DNA of 64,000 bases from Symsagittifera roscoffensis (GCF_963678635.1 NC_087064.1:43523159-43587158); one strand, 5' to 3'. Counted from the stretch's first letter, positions 12,801 to 25,115 are shown. The notes: generated from the letters alone by a model not told the origin. Translations and numbers: made by a program.

Positions 12801-13640
12801 AAAAGGCAAGCCATAAAAGCTCTGTTATTTTGCTTGCACATTTTGTTTTGCTATAACATTTGAAAATTAGAAAATCTTTCAATATTAATTTTTAAAAATG
12901 ATATAAACTCTCAATAACAACGTAGTTTTTTAAACCTAATCTCAAAAAAAGAGCCTAAAGCACAACATAAACAAGGATAGCCGGTTACTGTGTAGAGAGT
13001 CAAAATGAATAAATATTTCTTTTTTTTTCAAATTAGTGTCATTGTTTCTTGCATGGTGCGATAAAAAGATCTGAACAAAAAAACTTGACATTGTGAACAT
13101 TCAAGATTCATGGTAAAATAGGTAAATTGGGCAACACTTTTGTAGAACAATGACCAAGAAAACAAAAAATTTCAAAAAAAAATCAAAAGATTTTTCTCAG
13201 ATGGCGCTTATTTTTATTTTTGTGAATTTTTATACTTCTCAGATGGCGCTTATTTTAGTAAAATTGTTAAAATTGAGCAAAAATAGGTTATTGTAAGCCT
13301 GCTCGCTTGCATTCTTCGCTCGAATATAGGCTAAAAATCTGATTCTTGAGCCTGTTCTTCTCAATACTGAGATTTTTTTGGAAATTTTTAAATTTCGATC
13401 AAATCACGACTGAAGGGGTTTTAAATGATACATCACTCACCGAAAAAGAAAAAGAAAAAAGATAAAAAGAAAAAATTAAAACACACCCGATCTCAGAGTT
13501 CTTCCACATTTTTCGAATGGTCGGAACAACAAAAAAATTGCCTGTGTCAGAGCATATCATACATATCACAAAAACTGAAGAGAACAAAAATTGCTTAGAA
13601 TTTCATCAGTATTAATATAGTGTTTTACCCCAAAATGGGT
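9871..13640. other. No gene recognised; degenerate simple repeats
   Basis: 10040-10180 has a weak ~60-bp repeat (aaccatctcatctcaattact and variants with gatgatgattt). 10185-10240 repeats catttcaaacc. 10490-10580 repeats ccgcttacatttgcgg-like words. The rest is AT-rich with only short frames on either strand. No RNA gene or conserved domain was recognised. Confidence 0.55.
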
Positions 13641-13643
13641 CAT

Positions 13644-13996
13644 TTTGGCTTTTTTCAATTAATCAAGAATTACTCTAAAACTACTTTGTTAATTGATGAG
13701 AAATATATATCACAAGAAGCCTCTTACACAGCCCAACAAAGTTCTACAAATTTTAAACCTCCAAATTTTGAGTAAATTGTTTAAAATTTGTTTTTAATCA
13801 AAGATTTTGGGTTTTATATAGTAAACATCACGTTTCTTCACTATCAAGCAAAACAATTTTCTCCTTACAAGTTTTCGGAGATTTAAACTTTCTAGAACTT
13901 TCTTGGGCTGTGTAAGAGGCTTCTTGTGATATATACTTTTCATCAAATAACAGTAATAGTTTCAGCGTAATTCTTGATTAATTGAAAAAAGCCAAA
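13644..13996. repeat. Inverted repeat (foldback) with ~118-bp arms
   Basis: The left arm (13644-13762) begins tttggcttttttcaattaat, and the right arm (13877-13996) ends attgaaaaaagccaaa. Both arms carry atatcacaagaagcctctta or its reverse complement, and cacagccca/tgggctgtg. The unpaired centre is about 114 bases. The structure resembles a MITE or foldback element with no coding frame. The right arm overlaps the first unit of the following tandem array. Confidence 0.85.
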
Positions 13997-14997
13997 CTGT
14001 TTCATTTTTGGGCTAAATTTTTGGTTGAAAATTTTGGAGAAAAAAATTGTACCATAATAACTCTGATGAAAATCTAAGCAACCTTTGATCCCTTCAATTT
14101 TTGTTCAATCTCAATCCAATTTGAGATAAACGTGTTTGGAAATTCAATTTTTTTCTGACTTTCGAAGAAAACAAAATATTTATGTTCGGTGTGGCTTTTT
14201 TGTTCAGTCAATTTTCACCGATCGAAATAATAATTTTCAACAAAAAATTTTCATACCCCATTTTCATCAAATAACAGTAATAGTTTCAGCGTAATTCTTG
14301 ATTAATTGAAAAAAGCCAAACTGTTTCATTTTTGGGCTAAATTTTTGGTTGAAAATTTTGGAGAAAAAAATTGTACCATAATAACTCTGATGAAAATCTA
14401 AGCAACCTTTGATCCCTTCAATTTTTGTTCAATCTCAATCCAATTTGAGATAAACGTGTTTGGAAATTCAATTTTTTTCTGACTTTCGAAGAAAACAAAA
14501 TATTTATGTTCGGTGTGGCTTTTTTGTTCAGTCAATTTTCACCGATCGAAATAATAATTTTCAACAAAAAATTTTCATACCCAATTTTCATCAAATAACA
14601 GTAATAGTTTCAGCGTAATTCTTGATTAATTGAAAAAAGCCAAACTGTTTCATTTTTGGGCTAAATTTTTGGTTGAAAATTTTGGAGAAAAAAATTGTCG
14701 TAATTCTTGATTAATTGAAAAAAGCCAAACTGTTTCATTTTTGGGCTAAATTTTTGGTTGAAAATTTTGGAGAAAAAAATTGTACCATAATAACTCTGAT
14801 GAAAATCTAAGCAACCTTTGATCCCTTCAATTTTTGTTCAATCTCAATCCAATTTGAGATAAACGTGTTTGGAAATTCAATTTTTTTCTGACTTTCGAAG
14901 AAAACAAAATATTTATGTTCGGTGTGGCTTTTTTGTTCAGTCAATTTTCACCGATCGAAATAATAATTTTCAACAAAAAATTTTCATACCCCATTTT
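13941..14997 (+). repeat. 324-bp tandem repeat, about 3.3 units
   Basis: Units start at catcaaataacagtaatag: 13941-14264, 14265-14588, a truncated 110-bp unit 14589-14698, and then 14699-14997, which restarts 25 bases into the unit. Copies are nearly identical. The unit carries gactttcgaagaaaacaaaa and tatttatgttcggtgtggc, which resemble the end of the R1 family (tcgaaagtcgg, aatatttgtgctcgggg). It may therefore be an R1 relative. No gene is present. Confidence 0.9.
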
Positions 14998-15818
14998 ACG
15001 TCCGATTATTTTTTGTGAAGTTCTGGGGGTTTCAAAATTGCCAAGTTTGCCATGTTCTGGACTAAATTATGAAGAACTTGAAGGAATCATTAAGCGTTTC
15101 AAATTATGCGCCTTGAAGAATTAATTAATCATGCTGAGATCATAACGCGAGATATCTTTGAGTGGCAAATTATACCGCACAACAAAATCGTTCCAAATTG
15201 AACTGAGGCTAGCTAATTGGTAGTATTAATTTTGAACGACTCAAAATTTTTCGTTTTGATATTGTCCAATTTTTTCTTTTCCCAAGAACTATTTGATATG
15301 AGTTAAGGGACAGTCCGAATATTCAGGGGTTTGCCCTGATATACGAGCAGTCTTGTTCATTTTGTCTGGATAATTTAAATCAGCACTGTAGTACATTATT
15401 TTTCTCTAGTAGCTTTCAATACGTTGTTAAGTTTCCTAGCACTAAACGTTTCGTAGTTTTGCTCAAAAATTTAACAATTAAATCGCCGCAAAGACTTCGA
15501 TGTGCATTGGGTTAGTAAACAGCGCGTCAAGATATTTGGTCAAAACGTCAATTATTTGGCTGAATGACCGCTCGGTGTTCCAAAAAATACGCTCAGTATT
15601 TGAACTTCTTTCCAAATGTTCCCATGACAATTTTATGATCTAAGTCTTTTCTGATAAAAAAAATACCAAACTATCCGCCTTCTTGTTTTGGCCCACGCTT
15701 TTTCTCGATGCACTTATATATATCCAAGAATGGGTTTATATTATACTTGATCAATCTTTACTAAATTTTCGTCATTAAATTTTTATCGTATTTTTGGTTA
15801 AAATGTGTTTTTGATTAT
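14998..15818. other. No gene; weak R1-like sequence then unique AT-rich DNA
   Basis: 14998-15180 still resembles the inner part of R1 in the minus orientation (gggggtttcaaaattgcca, taacgcgagatatctttg). 15300-15350 holds a degenerate R1 end (cagtccgaatattcaggggt ... gatatacgagcagtcttgtt). The rest shows nothing recognisable. Confidence 0.5.
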
Positions 15819-16353
15819 TGTTCCTACTTTCGATACGAAATTAACGGAATATTTGTGCTCGGGGTGGGTTTTTTTTTCTTCAGACAAATTTTGACTTTTT
15901 AACTGGCCATTTTTGACGGAATTTTTTTTATATAATTCAAAAGGTTTTGTTGTCCTGAGCTTAAAATTGGAAAGATAATTCACCTGTGATCATTTTTCGT
16001 AAAGTTATGAGGGTTTAAAGATTGCCATTTTGGCCATTTTGACCAATTTGGGACAATTAACGCGCAATATATTCGCGCTATTAACGCGTAAGCGAGATTT
16101 AATCCGTCTTATAAATCGCTCCAAATTGGTTGAACGAAGCTTATTTGCCAAAATTGATTTGTTACAAGGAACAAAATCTAATTGTTGTACTTTATATGGC
16201 GTGTGGGCGGATGATTTTCATTAAAAAATTTCAAATTTAAGAAAAAAAATTTCATTTTATTTTATTTCATTTTTTTTATGTATTACTGCTGCTCAATAAA
16301 CCTTAAAAGGCTGTCGGAACATTCAGGGCTTCGCCCTGATACGAGCAGTTTTG
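15819..16353 (-). mobile_element. R1 dispersed element, minus-orientation copy
   Basis: This is a full-length relative of the R1 family. It starts tgttcctactttcgatacga and ends with ttcagggcttcgccctga plus tacgagcagttttg. It keeps the conserved interior: aatatttgtgctcggggtgg, taacgcgcaatatattcgcg, aacgcgtaagcg and ggcgtgtgggcggatgatttt. The central hairpin is partly decayed. No protein is encoded. Confidence 0.85.
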
Positions 16354-16679
16354 TATACTTTGTTAATCAACCGTACAGTCCCCCCAAATCGGTTTAGGGG
16401 GGAAAATATGGAATTTTCATAAACTCATTTTGAGTATAGCCTTGTTTCATTCAAAATTAACCGTTTTAAACCTATTAAAAGTGAATTGAAATGCAATTCC
16501 GCATAAACGGTGAAAAAATCATTGCATTTGCGCGTTCGTATGAAATAATAAAGAATACATGCTTGGGGAGGGCATTCTATGGTAGGTCACTTAAGGGGGA
16601 GACTGTCGGGCTGATCCATACTTTGTCAAATCATTTTTTGCTCGTACACAATTTAATCAAATGTTCGTCACAAAACGAA

Positions 16680-17277
16680 ACAAGACTGCTCGTATCAGGG
16701 CGAAGCCCTGAAAGTTCCGACTGCCTTTTGAGGTTTATAGAGCAGTAATACAATAAATATTAGTGACAAATTAAATGTAATAAAAAAATTGAAAAAAATT
16801 GAAAAAACTTTTTCTAAAATTTGAAATTTTTTCTATAGAAATCATCCCCCCACACGCCAACTAAACTACAAAAGAAAAAATTTTGCTGCTTGTGACAAAT
16901 CAACTATAGCAAATGACTAATAGCAAAAACTGATAGCTAATGACTAATCAACTATAGCAAAAACTATAGCTTCTTTCAACTAATTTGGAACGATTTCTAG
17001 GACGGATTAAATCTCAGCTTATGCGTCAATAGCGCGAAATATATCGCGCGTTAATTGTCCAAATTTGGCCAAAATGGCAATCTTTAAACCCCCATAACTT
17101 TACGAAAAATGAGCACAGGTAAAATATCTTTTCAAATTTAAGCTCAAGACAACAATACCTTTCGAATGATATAAAAAACTCCGTCAAAAATGGCTAGTTA
17201 AAAAGTCGAAATTTGTCTGAAGAAAAACCCACCCCGAGCACAAATATTCCGTTACTTTCGTTACGAAAGTTGGAACA
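16680..17277 (+). mobile_element. R1 dispersed element, plus copy
   Basis: Begins caagactgctcgtatcaggg with the TCAGGGCgaaGCCCTGA hairpin. It contains catccccccacacgcca, ggaacgatttctaggacgga, gcgcgaaatatatcgcgcgt, accccgagcacaaatattcc and the end hairpin with gttacgaaagttggaaca. The ~75 bases after it (gcttttgttatagctatgcc onward) also follow another R1 copy at 37813. Confidence 0.9.
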
Positions 17278-17360
17278 AAAAGCTTTTGTTATAGCTATGC
17301 CCTAATAGCAGCAGATTTTTTCATATGATTTGCCTTAATATCAAAATGACTCCACTTTTT

Positions 17361-17761
17361 GTTCCACAAGACAACAAAACTTCGCGAAAATTGACTGAGA
17401 AAAAAAAACACACCGAGCATAAATATTCCGTTTTTTCGAAAGTCGAAACAAAAAATTATGGCAAATGAGCTTTCCTGAACCACCTTAGAACGATTTCTAA
17501 GACGATTAAATATCGCGAAGTTAGTATCGCGAAATATATCGCGCGTTAATTGTCCCAAATTAGCCAAATGGCAATCTTTAAACCCCCATAATTTTACAAA
17601 ATTGATCACAGCTGAAATATATTTTCAAATTTAGGCTCAGGACAACAATACTTTTCGAATGATAAAAAATGGCTAGTTCAAAAGTCGAAATTTGTCTGAA
17701 GAAAAAAAAGCCCACCCCGGGCACAAAAATTCCGTTACTTTCGTATCGAAAGTCGGAACAA
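17361..17761 (+). mobile_element. R1 element, truncated composite
   Basis: A right-end fragment (cacaccgagcataaatattcc ... tcgaaagtcgaaaca) is joined directly to a 5'-truncated copy that starts near atggcaaatgagctttcctg and ends tcgaaagtcggaaca. The terminal left hairpin is missing. The next copy begins immediately afterwards. Confidence 0.8.
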
Positions 17762-18300
17762 CAAGACTGCTCGTTTCAAGGCGAAGCCCTGAATGTTTCG
17801 ACTGCCTTTTAAGGTTTATGGAGCAGTAATAATATTAAGAGGTTAATTGTAATAAAACAAAATGAAAACTTTTTTTCTTCTAAAATTTGAATTTTTTTAA
17901 TTGAAAATCATCCCCGCACACGCCATATAAAATTCAAAAGGATAGATTCCGCACCTTGTAACAAATCAATTATGGCAATTAAGCTTCTTTCAACCAATTT
18001 GGAACGATTTCTATAAAAGAAGCATTAAATTTCCGCTTACGCGTTAAAAGCGCGAAATATATCGCCAGTTAATTGTCCCAAATTGGCCAAAATGGCAATC
18101 TTTAAACCCTCATCTTTTCACAAAAAATGATCACAGGTAAAATATCTTTGCAAATTGAAGCTCAAGACAACAATACTTTTCGAATGATGTAAGAAATTCT
18201 GTCAAAAATGGCTAGATAAAAAGTCAAAATTTGTCTGAAGAAAAAAAAACCCAACCCGAGCACAAATATTCCGTTACTTTCGTATCGAAAGTGGGAACAA
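17762..18300 (+). mobile_element. R1 element, head-to-tail copy 1
   Basis: A complete copy from caagactgctcgtttcaagg to cgtatcgaaagtgggaaca. It directly abuts the preceding and following copies without flanking host DNA, so copies here form a head-to-tail array. The left hairpin is slightly changed (tcaaggcgaagccctga). Confidence 0.9.
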
Positions 18301-18829
18301 CAAGACTGCTCGTTTCAAGGCAAAGCCCTGAATGTTTCGACTGCCTTTTAAGGTTTATGGATCAGTAATAATATTAAGAAGTTAATTGTAATAAAACAAA
18401 ATGAAAACTTTTTTTCTTCTAAAATTTGAACTTTTTAAATTGAAAATCATCCCCGCATACGCCATAGAAAGTACAAAAGGATAGATTCCGCGCCTTGTAA
18501 CAAATCAGTTATGGTAAACAAGCTTCTTTCAACCAATTTGGAACGATTTCTAATACGGGTTAAATCTCGGCTTACGCGTTCGTAGCGCGAAATAAATCGC
18601 GCGTTAATTGCCCCAAACTGGCCAAAAGAGCAATCTTTAAACCCCCATAACTTTACAAACAATGATCACAGCTAAAATATCTTTTCAAATTTAAGTTCAA
18701 GACAACAATACCTTTCGGATGATATTAAAAATATCCGTCAAAAATGGCTAGTTGAAAAGTCGAAATTTGTCTGAAGAAAAAAAACCACAAATATTTCGTT
18801 ATTTTCATATCGAAAGTCGGATCAAAAAT
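18301..18829 (+). mobile_element. R1 element, head-to-tail copy 2
   Basis: Second array member, closely related to the preceding copy: both share ctgctcgtttcaagg and aatgtttcgactgccttt. That suggests local tandem amplification rather than independent insertion. It ends tatcgaaagtcggatcaa. Confidence 0.9.
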
Positions 18830-19059
18830 CCACAATGTCTGCATTGGGACTTGAGCTGTTTTCTAGCTTATTCCAGAGGCCTTGTTTCAAGATATGTCTA
18901 ATCTTTCTTGGATGATTTAAATCAGACGGGAATGTTGAACGATCAAGTGAAGAACAATTGGTGATTTTCTATGTGTGAGCTTGCAAAGTATCGTATTTGA
19001 AATGAGAAGGAAAACATGAGTGATCAGAATTAAATTAGTGAAGCCAAGTTGTCTCTTTA

Positions 19060-19783
19060 GCTTCCCTGGCTCAGGTCTGCGACTCATGAACCGACCGAAA
19101 TCCATACTCCCTGCAAGAGGCTTGAGTCTCGCAAAGTCGCAACATGGGTCGCGAAAAGTCGCAACATATCTGTTCTGGGTCGCGCAACGTTGCGCGAGTT
19201 TCTTTGGTCGTTCAAAGTTGCAACATACAAATTTTGAGTCGCAATGGTCCCAATATATCTTTTTCGTTCGCCCAAAATCGCAATATATCTTTTTGGGTCG
19301 CGCAAAGTCACACAAAACACTTCGGCTGCGCAAAGACGCAACATTATGTTTCTAATTTGCGCAAAGTCGCAATATGTTTTTTTAGGTCGGGCAAAGTCGC
19401 TCAAACATTTCGGTTACGCAAAGTCGAACAATACCCATTTTCATTCGCAATGGTTGCAACGCACCCTTTTTGGGTCGCGCAAATTCGCAGCATATCTTGT
19501 TTTGGGTCGAGCAAAGTCGCGCAAAATTCGTCGGTCAGACAAAGTCAAAAAACATTCATTTTAAGTAGCAATGCTCGCAGCATATCTATTTTGGTTCGCA
19601 CAAAATCGCGCTAGCTTCTTCGGTCGCACAAAGTAAGAAAAAACTCATTTTAAGTAGCAATGGTCGCAGCATAACTTTTTGGGTCGCGCAAAATCTCATA
19701 CAAGTTCTGCAGTCGGACAAAGTCGCAACGTACCAATTTGAGTCAAAATGGTTGCAACATAAGTCCGCAATCTCGACCCGGGT
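19060..19783. mobile_element. CCCGGG-bounded minisatellite element B
   Basis: The head (gaccgaaatccatactc ... ctgcaagaggcttgagt) and tail (gttgcaacataagtccgcaa, tctcgacccgggtt) match element A. The interior consists of ~31-base units that are much more diverged than in A. It is an older copy of the same family. Open frames of 100-150 codons inside are by-products of the repeat. Confidence 0.75.
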
Positions 19784-19840
19784 TACGATACGCATGTTAA
19801 CTTCAAAATCAGCTGCATTTCTTTTTAAAATCGCATGCTA

Positions 19841-20957
19841 CCCGGGATGACCAAAAATACTAGTCATACAATTTCCATATATGGAAAAATTCTAGTCATA
19901 CACTTTCCATACAATTGCATACGTACAGAAAATTGCATGAAAGGTCTATGATTAGTATTTTTTTCATATATGGAAATTGTATGACTAGCATTTTTCCATG
20001 AACAAAAAATATTGATTTTTTATATTTTAATTTCTCAAAACTTTTTGGTTGTGTTCGCAACCGAACACAAATGACATAAATCTTGATTACTCAAACGTAG
20101 TAACCAACGGTTTGGCCGTCTCGCATTAAAAATGCATTGGAAACTACCTGATATGTGTTACTTCTGTCTCAGACAAATAGTATAACGAAAGTAATGAACT
20201 TTTAAACTTTGGCAATAATTTTCAAAGATTATTATTTCTAAAATTTGAATTTTAAAATTACCAGACATTGATCAAGGCATACAAAAACATGTCTCACAAA
20301 AGAAAAAGGAGTTTTAAGCGTTTTTGAAAGAAGTTATGAAGAGAAAAGGAAAAAACATCCAATATTAGTATATCCAGGACTACGTTATACGCACAAAAAA
20401 TTAAATTTTGCATGCAAAATTTTTTTTCAAAAAAGGTTTGTTTGAATACGAAAATCAATTTGCGGTTGGAAAAAAACACAAAAAAATTTTTGGGTGCAAT
20501 TTCAAAAAAATTTTGTCGTCGCCATCAAAAAAATGCTAGTCATACAATTTCCATATATGGAAATTGTATGACTAGTTTTTTTTTTTCAGAAAACAAAAAT
20601 AAAAAAAAGTCAAATTTTTCAGTCGTAGCAGCCCAATAAACGCTTAAATGTTTTGCCAGCAGTTGAATTGATTGTTCAAAGCTTTTTTTTTCACAAAAAA
20701 ATTTTTAAAAAAAAATTCTAATCATACAATTTCCATATATGGAAATTGTATGGTTAGCATTTTTTTCATAACATTTTTTTCCTTCTTTTAATGAAGAGAT
20801 ACCAATTTCGATACCAAAACAACTATAAAATATCTTTGAAATTCGATTAAACTCATTTTGCAAAAATGTATGAAATTTGTATGACTAGCATTTTTCCATA
20901 GACTAAGTGTATGAAATTGTATGATTAGCATTTTCGGTCTATGGAGGTCAACCCGGG
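19841..20957. mobile_element. CCCGGG-bounded palindrome-rich element P
   Basis: The left end is tacccgggatgacc and the right end is ggtcaacccgggta, which are inverted. The interior carries repeated copies of a palindromic word built on TTTCCATATATGGAAA flanked by catacaa/ttgtatg and tagtca/tgacta. Copies lie near 19865, 19970, 20536-20573 (a nearly perfect 38-base palindrome) and 20718-20757. Half-palindromes lie near 19900 and 20880-20935. It begins about 60 bases after element B ends and shares its CCCGGG terminus but not its monomer. No gene is present. Confidence 0.7.
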
Positions 20958-21488
20958 TAATAGACACATGTATTAGGATGACGGTCCCCGTGCTTAGCAG
21001 TGTGTGTCAAGCGATATGGTTTCTTCCTAGTGCTTTATATTATCAGGGCATTGTTGAGACCAATTAGCTTCGCGTTGCAATTAACTCTATTTGGTTTCTA
21101 AACGTAGTTTTGCGCCTAACTCTACGCGTTGAGACAATCTCTCGTAATATTATCAAATCAACAACTGCAGAAAAACAACAGACAGGACTAATTTACAATC
21201 TGAAGCCCATTCTTGAAACCAGAGGTGGATTTAATAACTTCACGAGAGAGGAAGGGTTGGGTTTGCAAAAAATCAAAAAAACTTTGCCGACTTTTTAGAT
21301 CGACCAAATAAGCTTTCTGAGCTTTCTCAAAACACTATAAAGACCCTACTGCCACAATCACTACGCACCGCAATAATTTTTTTGAAAAAAAAGCTAAACA
21401 GGGCTTTTTTTTCAAGTTTTTTTTAAACTCAATGATCAATGCTGAAAGGTTTAGCCGTAAAAGTCAATTATTGCCTTAAAGTTAAAGT

Positions 21489-21684
21489 TAACATGAAAAT
21501 AACAAAACAGATAAGGTTGCGCTGGTTTTATTTCCTTAGACTAACTTCGACCTGATGAAACGGTGTGCAGTTCAGTTATCGGCTTTCATGAAGTAAGTTG
21601 AACTGCACGCCGTTTTTTACGGTCGAAATTAGCCTAAGGGAAGAAAACCAGCGCAACCTTATTTGTTTTGTTACTTTCATGTCA
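21489..21684. repeat. Foldback element, ~90-bp arms
   Basis: The arms pair taacatgaaaataacaaaac, ataaggttgcgctggtttt and tgcagttca with their reverse complements, separated by a loop of about 20 bases. Pairing extends along nearly the whole length with a few mismatches. It resembles a MITE or a transposon hairpin with no coding capacity. Flanking target duplications were not identified with confidence. Confidence 0.85.
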
Positions 21685-22985
21685 TTCTCAACTATAAGGC
21701 CATAGTTGAGTCTTACTGTTAAAACTTTTGGCACCAATGATTATACTGTCATAGCAAAAGTTTCTTTATAAGCGAGTTTTGAAAAATGTCTATTTGTTTC
21801 GAGTTTCGACAAAAGAAAAGAACGTGAGAGCTCTGTGTGACTTTTCATTCATACCAAATTTTGAATGAAAAAATTATATTAGAGGTTGATTCTGGAATTT
21901 ACTTTTTGCGAAGCTATACTGGTGCGCTATACTCAACGATATGTTTGTGGAGCCTATGAAAACTTCTCGCTTAGCACTTTTAATATTTCAATTTTAAGAA
22001 AGTGCAAGTAGCAGAGAATCACAAAAAAAATCAAACATCAGCAAAAAACGAGAAAAAAAAAACAAAATAAATCTTTTTCTTTTCATCTTTTTGAAGTATT
22101 TTTTTTCAAAAATTTCTTTTAACAAATATTTTTAAAAAATAGCAATGATAAAAAATACATTTAAATTCAAAATAGAAGTCAATTTAAAGGTCAGCTTCTA
22201 TTTAGAATAATTATTTATTATCTTTATTCTTATCTTTACTTATTATCAAGTCAAATAAAAACGAAATGACGCTCATTGTAATTTTTGAACAAAAAATTTG
22301 GACTCAAAACTCAACTCATATTTACTGGCGCGGTTGGTAGGCGAAATTCAAACTGATCAGAGTTTATTATTGATTTTAGTTTTTTTTACCAAAATCATTG
22401 GAGACCGAGCCCAAAATGTTCCCAGTTGTAAAAACAAAATGTTCTGGTCATTCAAAAATTTACGCTGATGTACGAGCAGATTTTTTTTTTGAATCTCGAA
22501 AAAAATGACAAATAATTTGCAATTTTTGAGGTAAATCATGCAAACTATCTGAAAGGCACACGGCCCGAAATTAAAAAACGCTTCTCGATGTTCCCAAATT
22601 TAATAATGTTATTGTGCTTCCTAAATTACACTTTTTTGACAAAAACTACCAATTAGGAAAAACAACGCCAATATTTTTGGTCCTATTAAAGCGTAAGTGG
22701 AAAATAAAACATTCCAAATAGAAAGAAGCCCAGCTTTTTTCCTCTTAATAAAACGTTACAAGGCTCAATATTTTGACTTCGTACTTAGCATAGCATGTAG
22801 AAGAGTAAAAGTGAGGAACAATTTTTAAAATCTTTTTAACATCATCTTTTCTGAAAATTCGAAAAAAAAATTATTTAACGTTAGAGAGCAGTTAGTAAAG
22901 GTTTTATACTAATACAAGCAGTTCTGTTCATTTCGAAAATCTGTGCTCAATATGTTTTGAGAAATTCAGCCAATTTTAATTCGAA

Positions 22986-23703
22986 CAAGACTGCTCGTAT
23001 CGGGGTGAAGCCCTGAATGTTCCGAGTGCCTGTTGTTAAAGTCTATGGAGCAGCAATAACATGAAAAAATTAAATGTAATAACATAAAACTAAAATTTTA
23101 AAAAAAATGAGATTTTTTGTGAAAATCATCCCCCACACGCCATAAAAATTACCAAGTGATACATTTTGCTCCTATTAATAAATAAAATATGGCAAATAAG
23201 ATTCTTTGAACCAATTTGGAACGATTTCTAAGACGGATTAAATCTTCCGCTTACGCGTTAATAGCGCGAAATTAATCGCGCGTTAATTGTCCCAAAAGGG
23301 CAAAAATTGAAATTTTTAAACCCCCATAACTTAATGAAAAATGAGCACAGGTGAAATTCAAGTAAACACAGATCAAGTTAACATCTTTACCCCAAAACCG
23401 TTGGGGGGATGTTAACTTGCTTCTAAGTTGGGATTTTTCAGCCAATCAGAATCGAGCATTTTACTAAGCAATATTAATTTATATTAAGCGCTGGGGTGGA
23501 GGATCGTAACTTGGTATATGAAGGGGGGGAGGTGTTAACTTGATCCAAATAATTTTTCAAATTTAACCTCAAAACAACAATAGCTTTCGAATAATTTTAA
23601 GAAATTCCGTCAAAAATGGCTAGTTAAAAAGTCGAAAATTGTCGGAGAAAAAATTCAACCCGAGCACAAATATTCCGTTACTTTCGTTACGAAAGTCGGA
23701 ACA
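22986..23703 (+). mobile_element. R1 element with nested MITE (duplicated copy 1)
   Basis: A full R1 copy from caagactgctcgtatcgggg to acgaaagtcggaaca. It is lengthened by the insertion at 23371-23545 in place of the usual aaatatctttt block. Its left hairpin is altered (tcggggtgaagccctga). Confidence 0.85.
23371..23545. mobile_element. 175-bp MITE-like insertion in R1 (copy at 24783-24957)
   Basis: Perfect 13-base terminal inverted repeats, gatcaagttaaca and tgttaacttgatc, enclose a short AT-rich interior with accccaaaaccgttgggggg. It interrupts an R1 element, so it inserted after R1. It was then carried along in the 1,412-bp duplication and appears again at 24783-24957. No transposase is encoded. 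Confidence 0.75.
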
Positions 23704-24397
23704 ACAATTCCGCAACAATTCCGCAACTCATATTTACTGGCGCGGTTGGTAGGCGAAATTCAAACTGATCAGAGTTTATTATTGATTTTAGTTTTTTTTA
23801 CCAAAATCATTGGAGACCGAGCCCAAAATGTTCCCAGTTGTAAAAACAAAATGTTCTGGTCATTCAAAAATTTACGCTGATGTACGAGCAGATTTTTTTT
23901 TTGAATCTCGAAAAAAATGACAAATAATTTGCAATTTTTGAGGTAAATCATGCAAACTATCTGAAAGGCACACGGCCCGAAATTAAAAAACGCTTCTCGA
24001 TGTTCCCAAATTTAATAATGTTATTGTGCTTCCTAAATTACACTTTTTTGACAAAAACTACCAATTAGGAAAAACAACGCCAATATTTTTGGTCCTATTA
24101 AAGCGTAAGTGGAAAATAAAACATTCCAAATAGAAAGAAGCCCAGCTTTTTTCCTCTTAATAAAACGTTACAAGGCTCAATATTTTGACTTCGTACTTAG
24201 CATAGCATGTAGAAGAGTAAAAGTGAGGAACAATTTTTAAAATCTTTTTAACATCATCTTTTCTGAAAATTCGAAAAAAAAATTATTTAACGTTAGAGAG
24301 CAGTTAGTAAAGGTTTTATACTAATACAAGCAGTTCTGTTCATTTCGAAAATCTGTGCTCAATATGTTTTGAGAAATTCAGCCAATTTTAATTCGAA

Positions 24398-25115
24398 CAA
24401 GACTGCTCGTATCGGGGTGAAGCCCTGAATGTTCCGAGTGCCTGTTGTTAAAGTCTATGGAGCAGCAATAACATGAAAAAATTAAATGTAATAACATAAA
24501 ACTAAAATTTTAAAAAAAATGAGATTTTTTGTGAAAATCATCCCCCACACGCCATAAAAATTACCAAGTGATACATTTTGCTCCTATTAATAAATAAAAT
24601 ATGGCAAATAAGATTCTTTGAACCAATTTGGAACGATTTCTAAGACGGATTAAATCTTCCGCTTACGCGTTAATAGCGCGAAATTAATCGCGCGTTAATT
24701 GTCCCAAAAGGGCAAAAATTGAAATTTTTAAACCCCCATAACTTTATGAAAAATGAGCACAGGTGAAATTCAAGTAAACACAGATCAAGTTAACATCTTT
24801 ACCCCAAAACCGTTGGGGGGATGTTAACTTGCTTCTAAGTTGGGATTTTTCAGCCAATCAGAATCGAGCATTTTACTAAGCAATATTAATTTATATTAAG
24901 CGCTGGGGTGGAGGATCGTAACTTGGTATATGAAGGGGGGGAGGTGTTAACTTGATCCAAATAATTTTTCAAATTTAACCTCAAAACAACAATAGCTTTC
25001 GAATAATTTTAAGAAATTCCGTCAAAAATGGCTAGTTAAAAAGTCGAAAATTGTCGGAGAAAAAATTCAACCCGAGCACAAATATTCCGTTACTTTCGTT
25101 ACGAAAGTCGGAACA
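24398..25115 (+). mobile_element. R1 element with nested MITE (duplicated copy 2)
   Basis: The same element as at 22986-23703, shifted by 1,412 bases by the tandem duplication and including the nested MITE. It ends acgaaagtcggaaca. Confidence 0.85.

Noticed and set aside
15819-18829. R1 as a classical Helitron
   Set aside because: There is a hairpin near one end, but no TC start or CTRR end was found, and a second hairpin lies at the other end. The class is left open.
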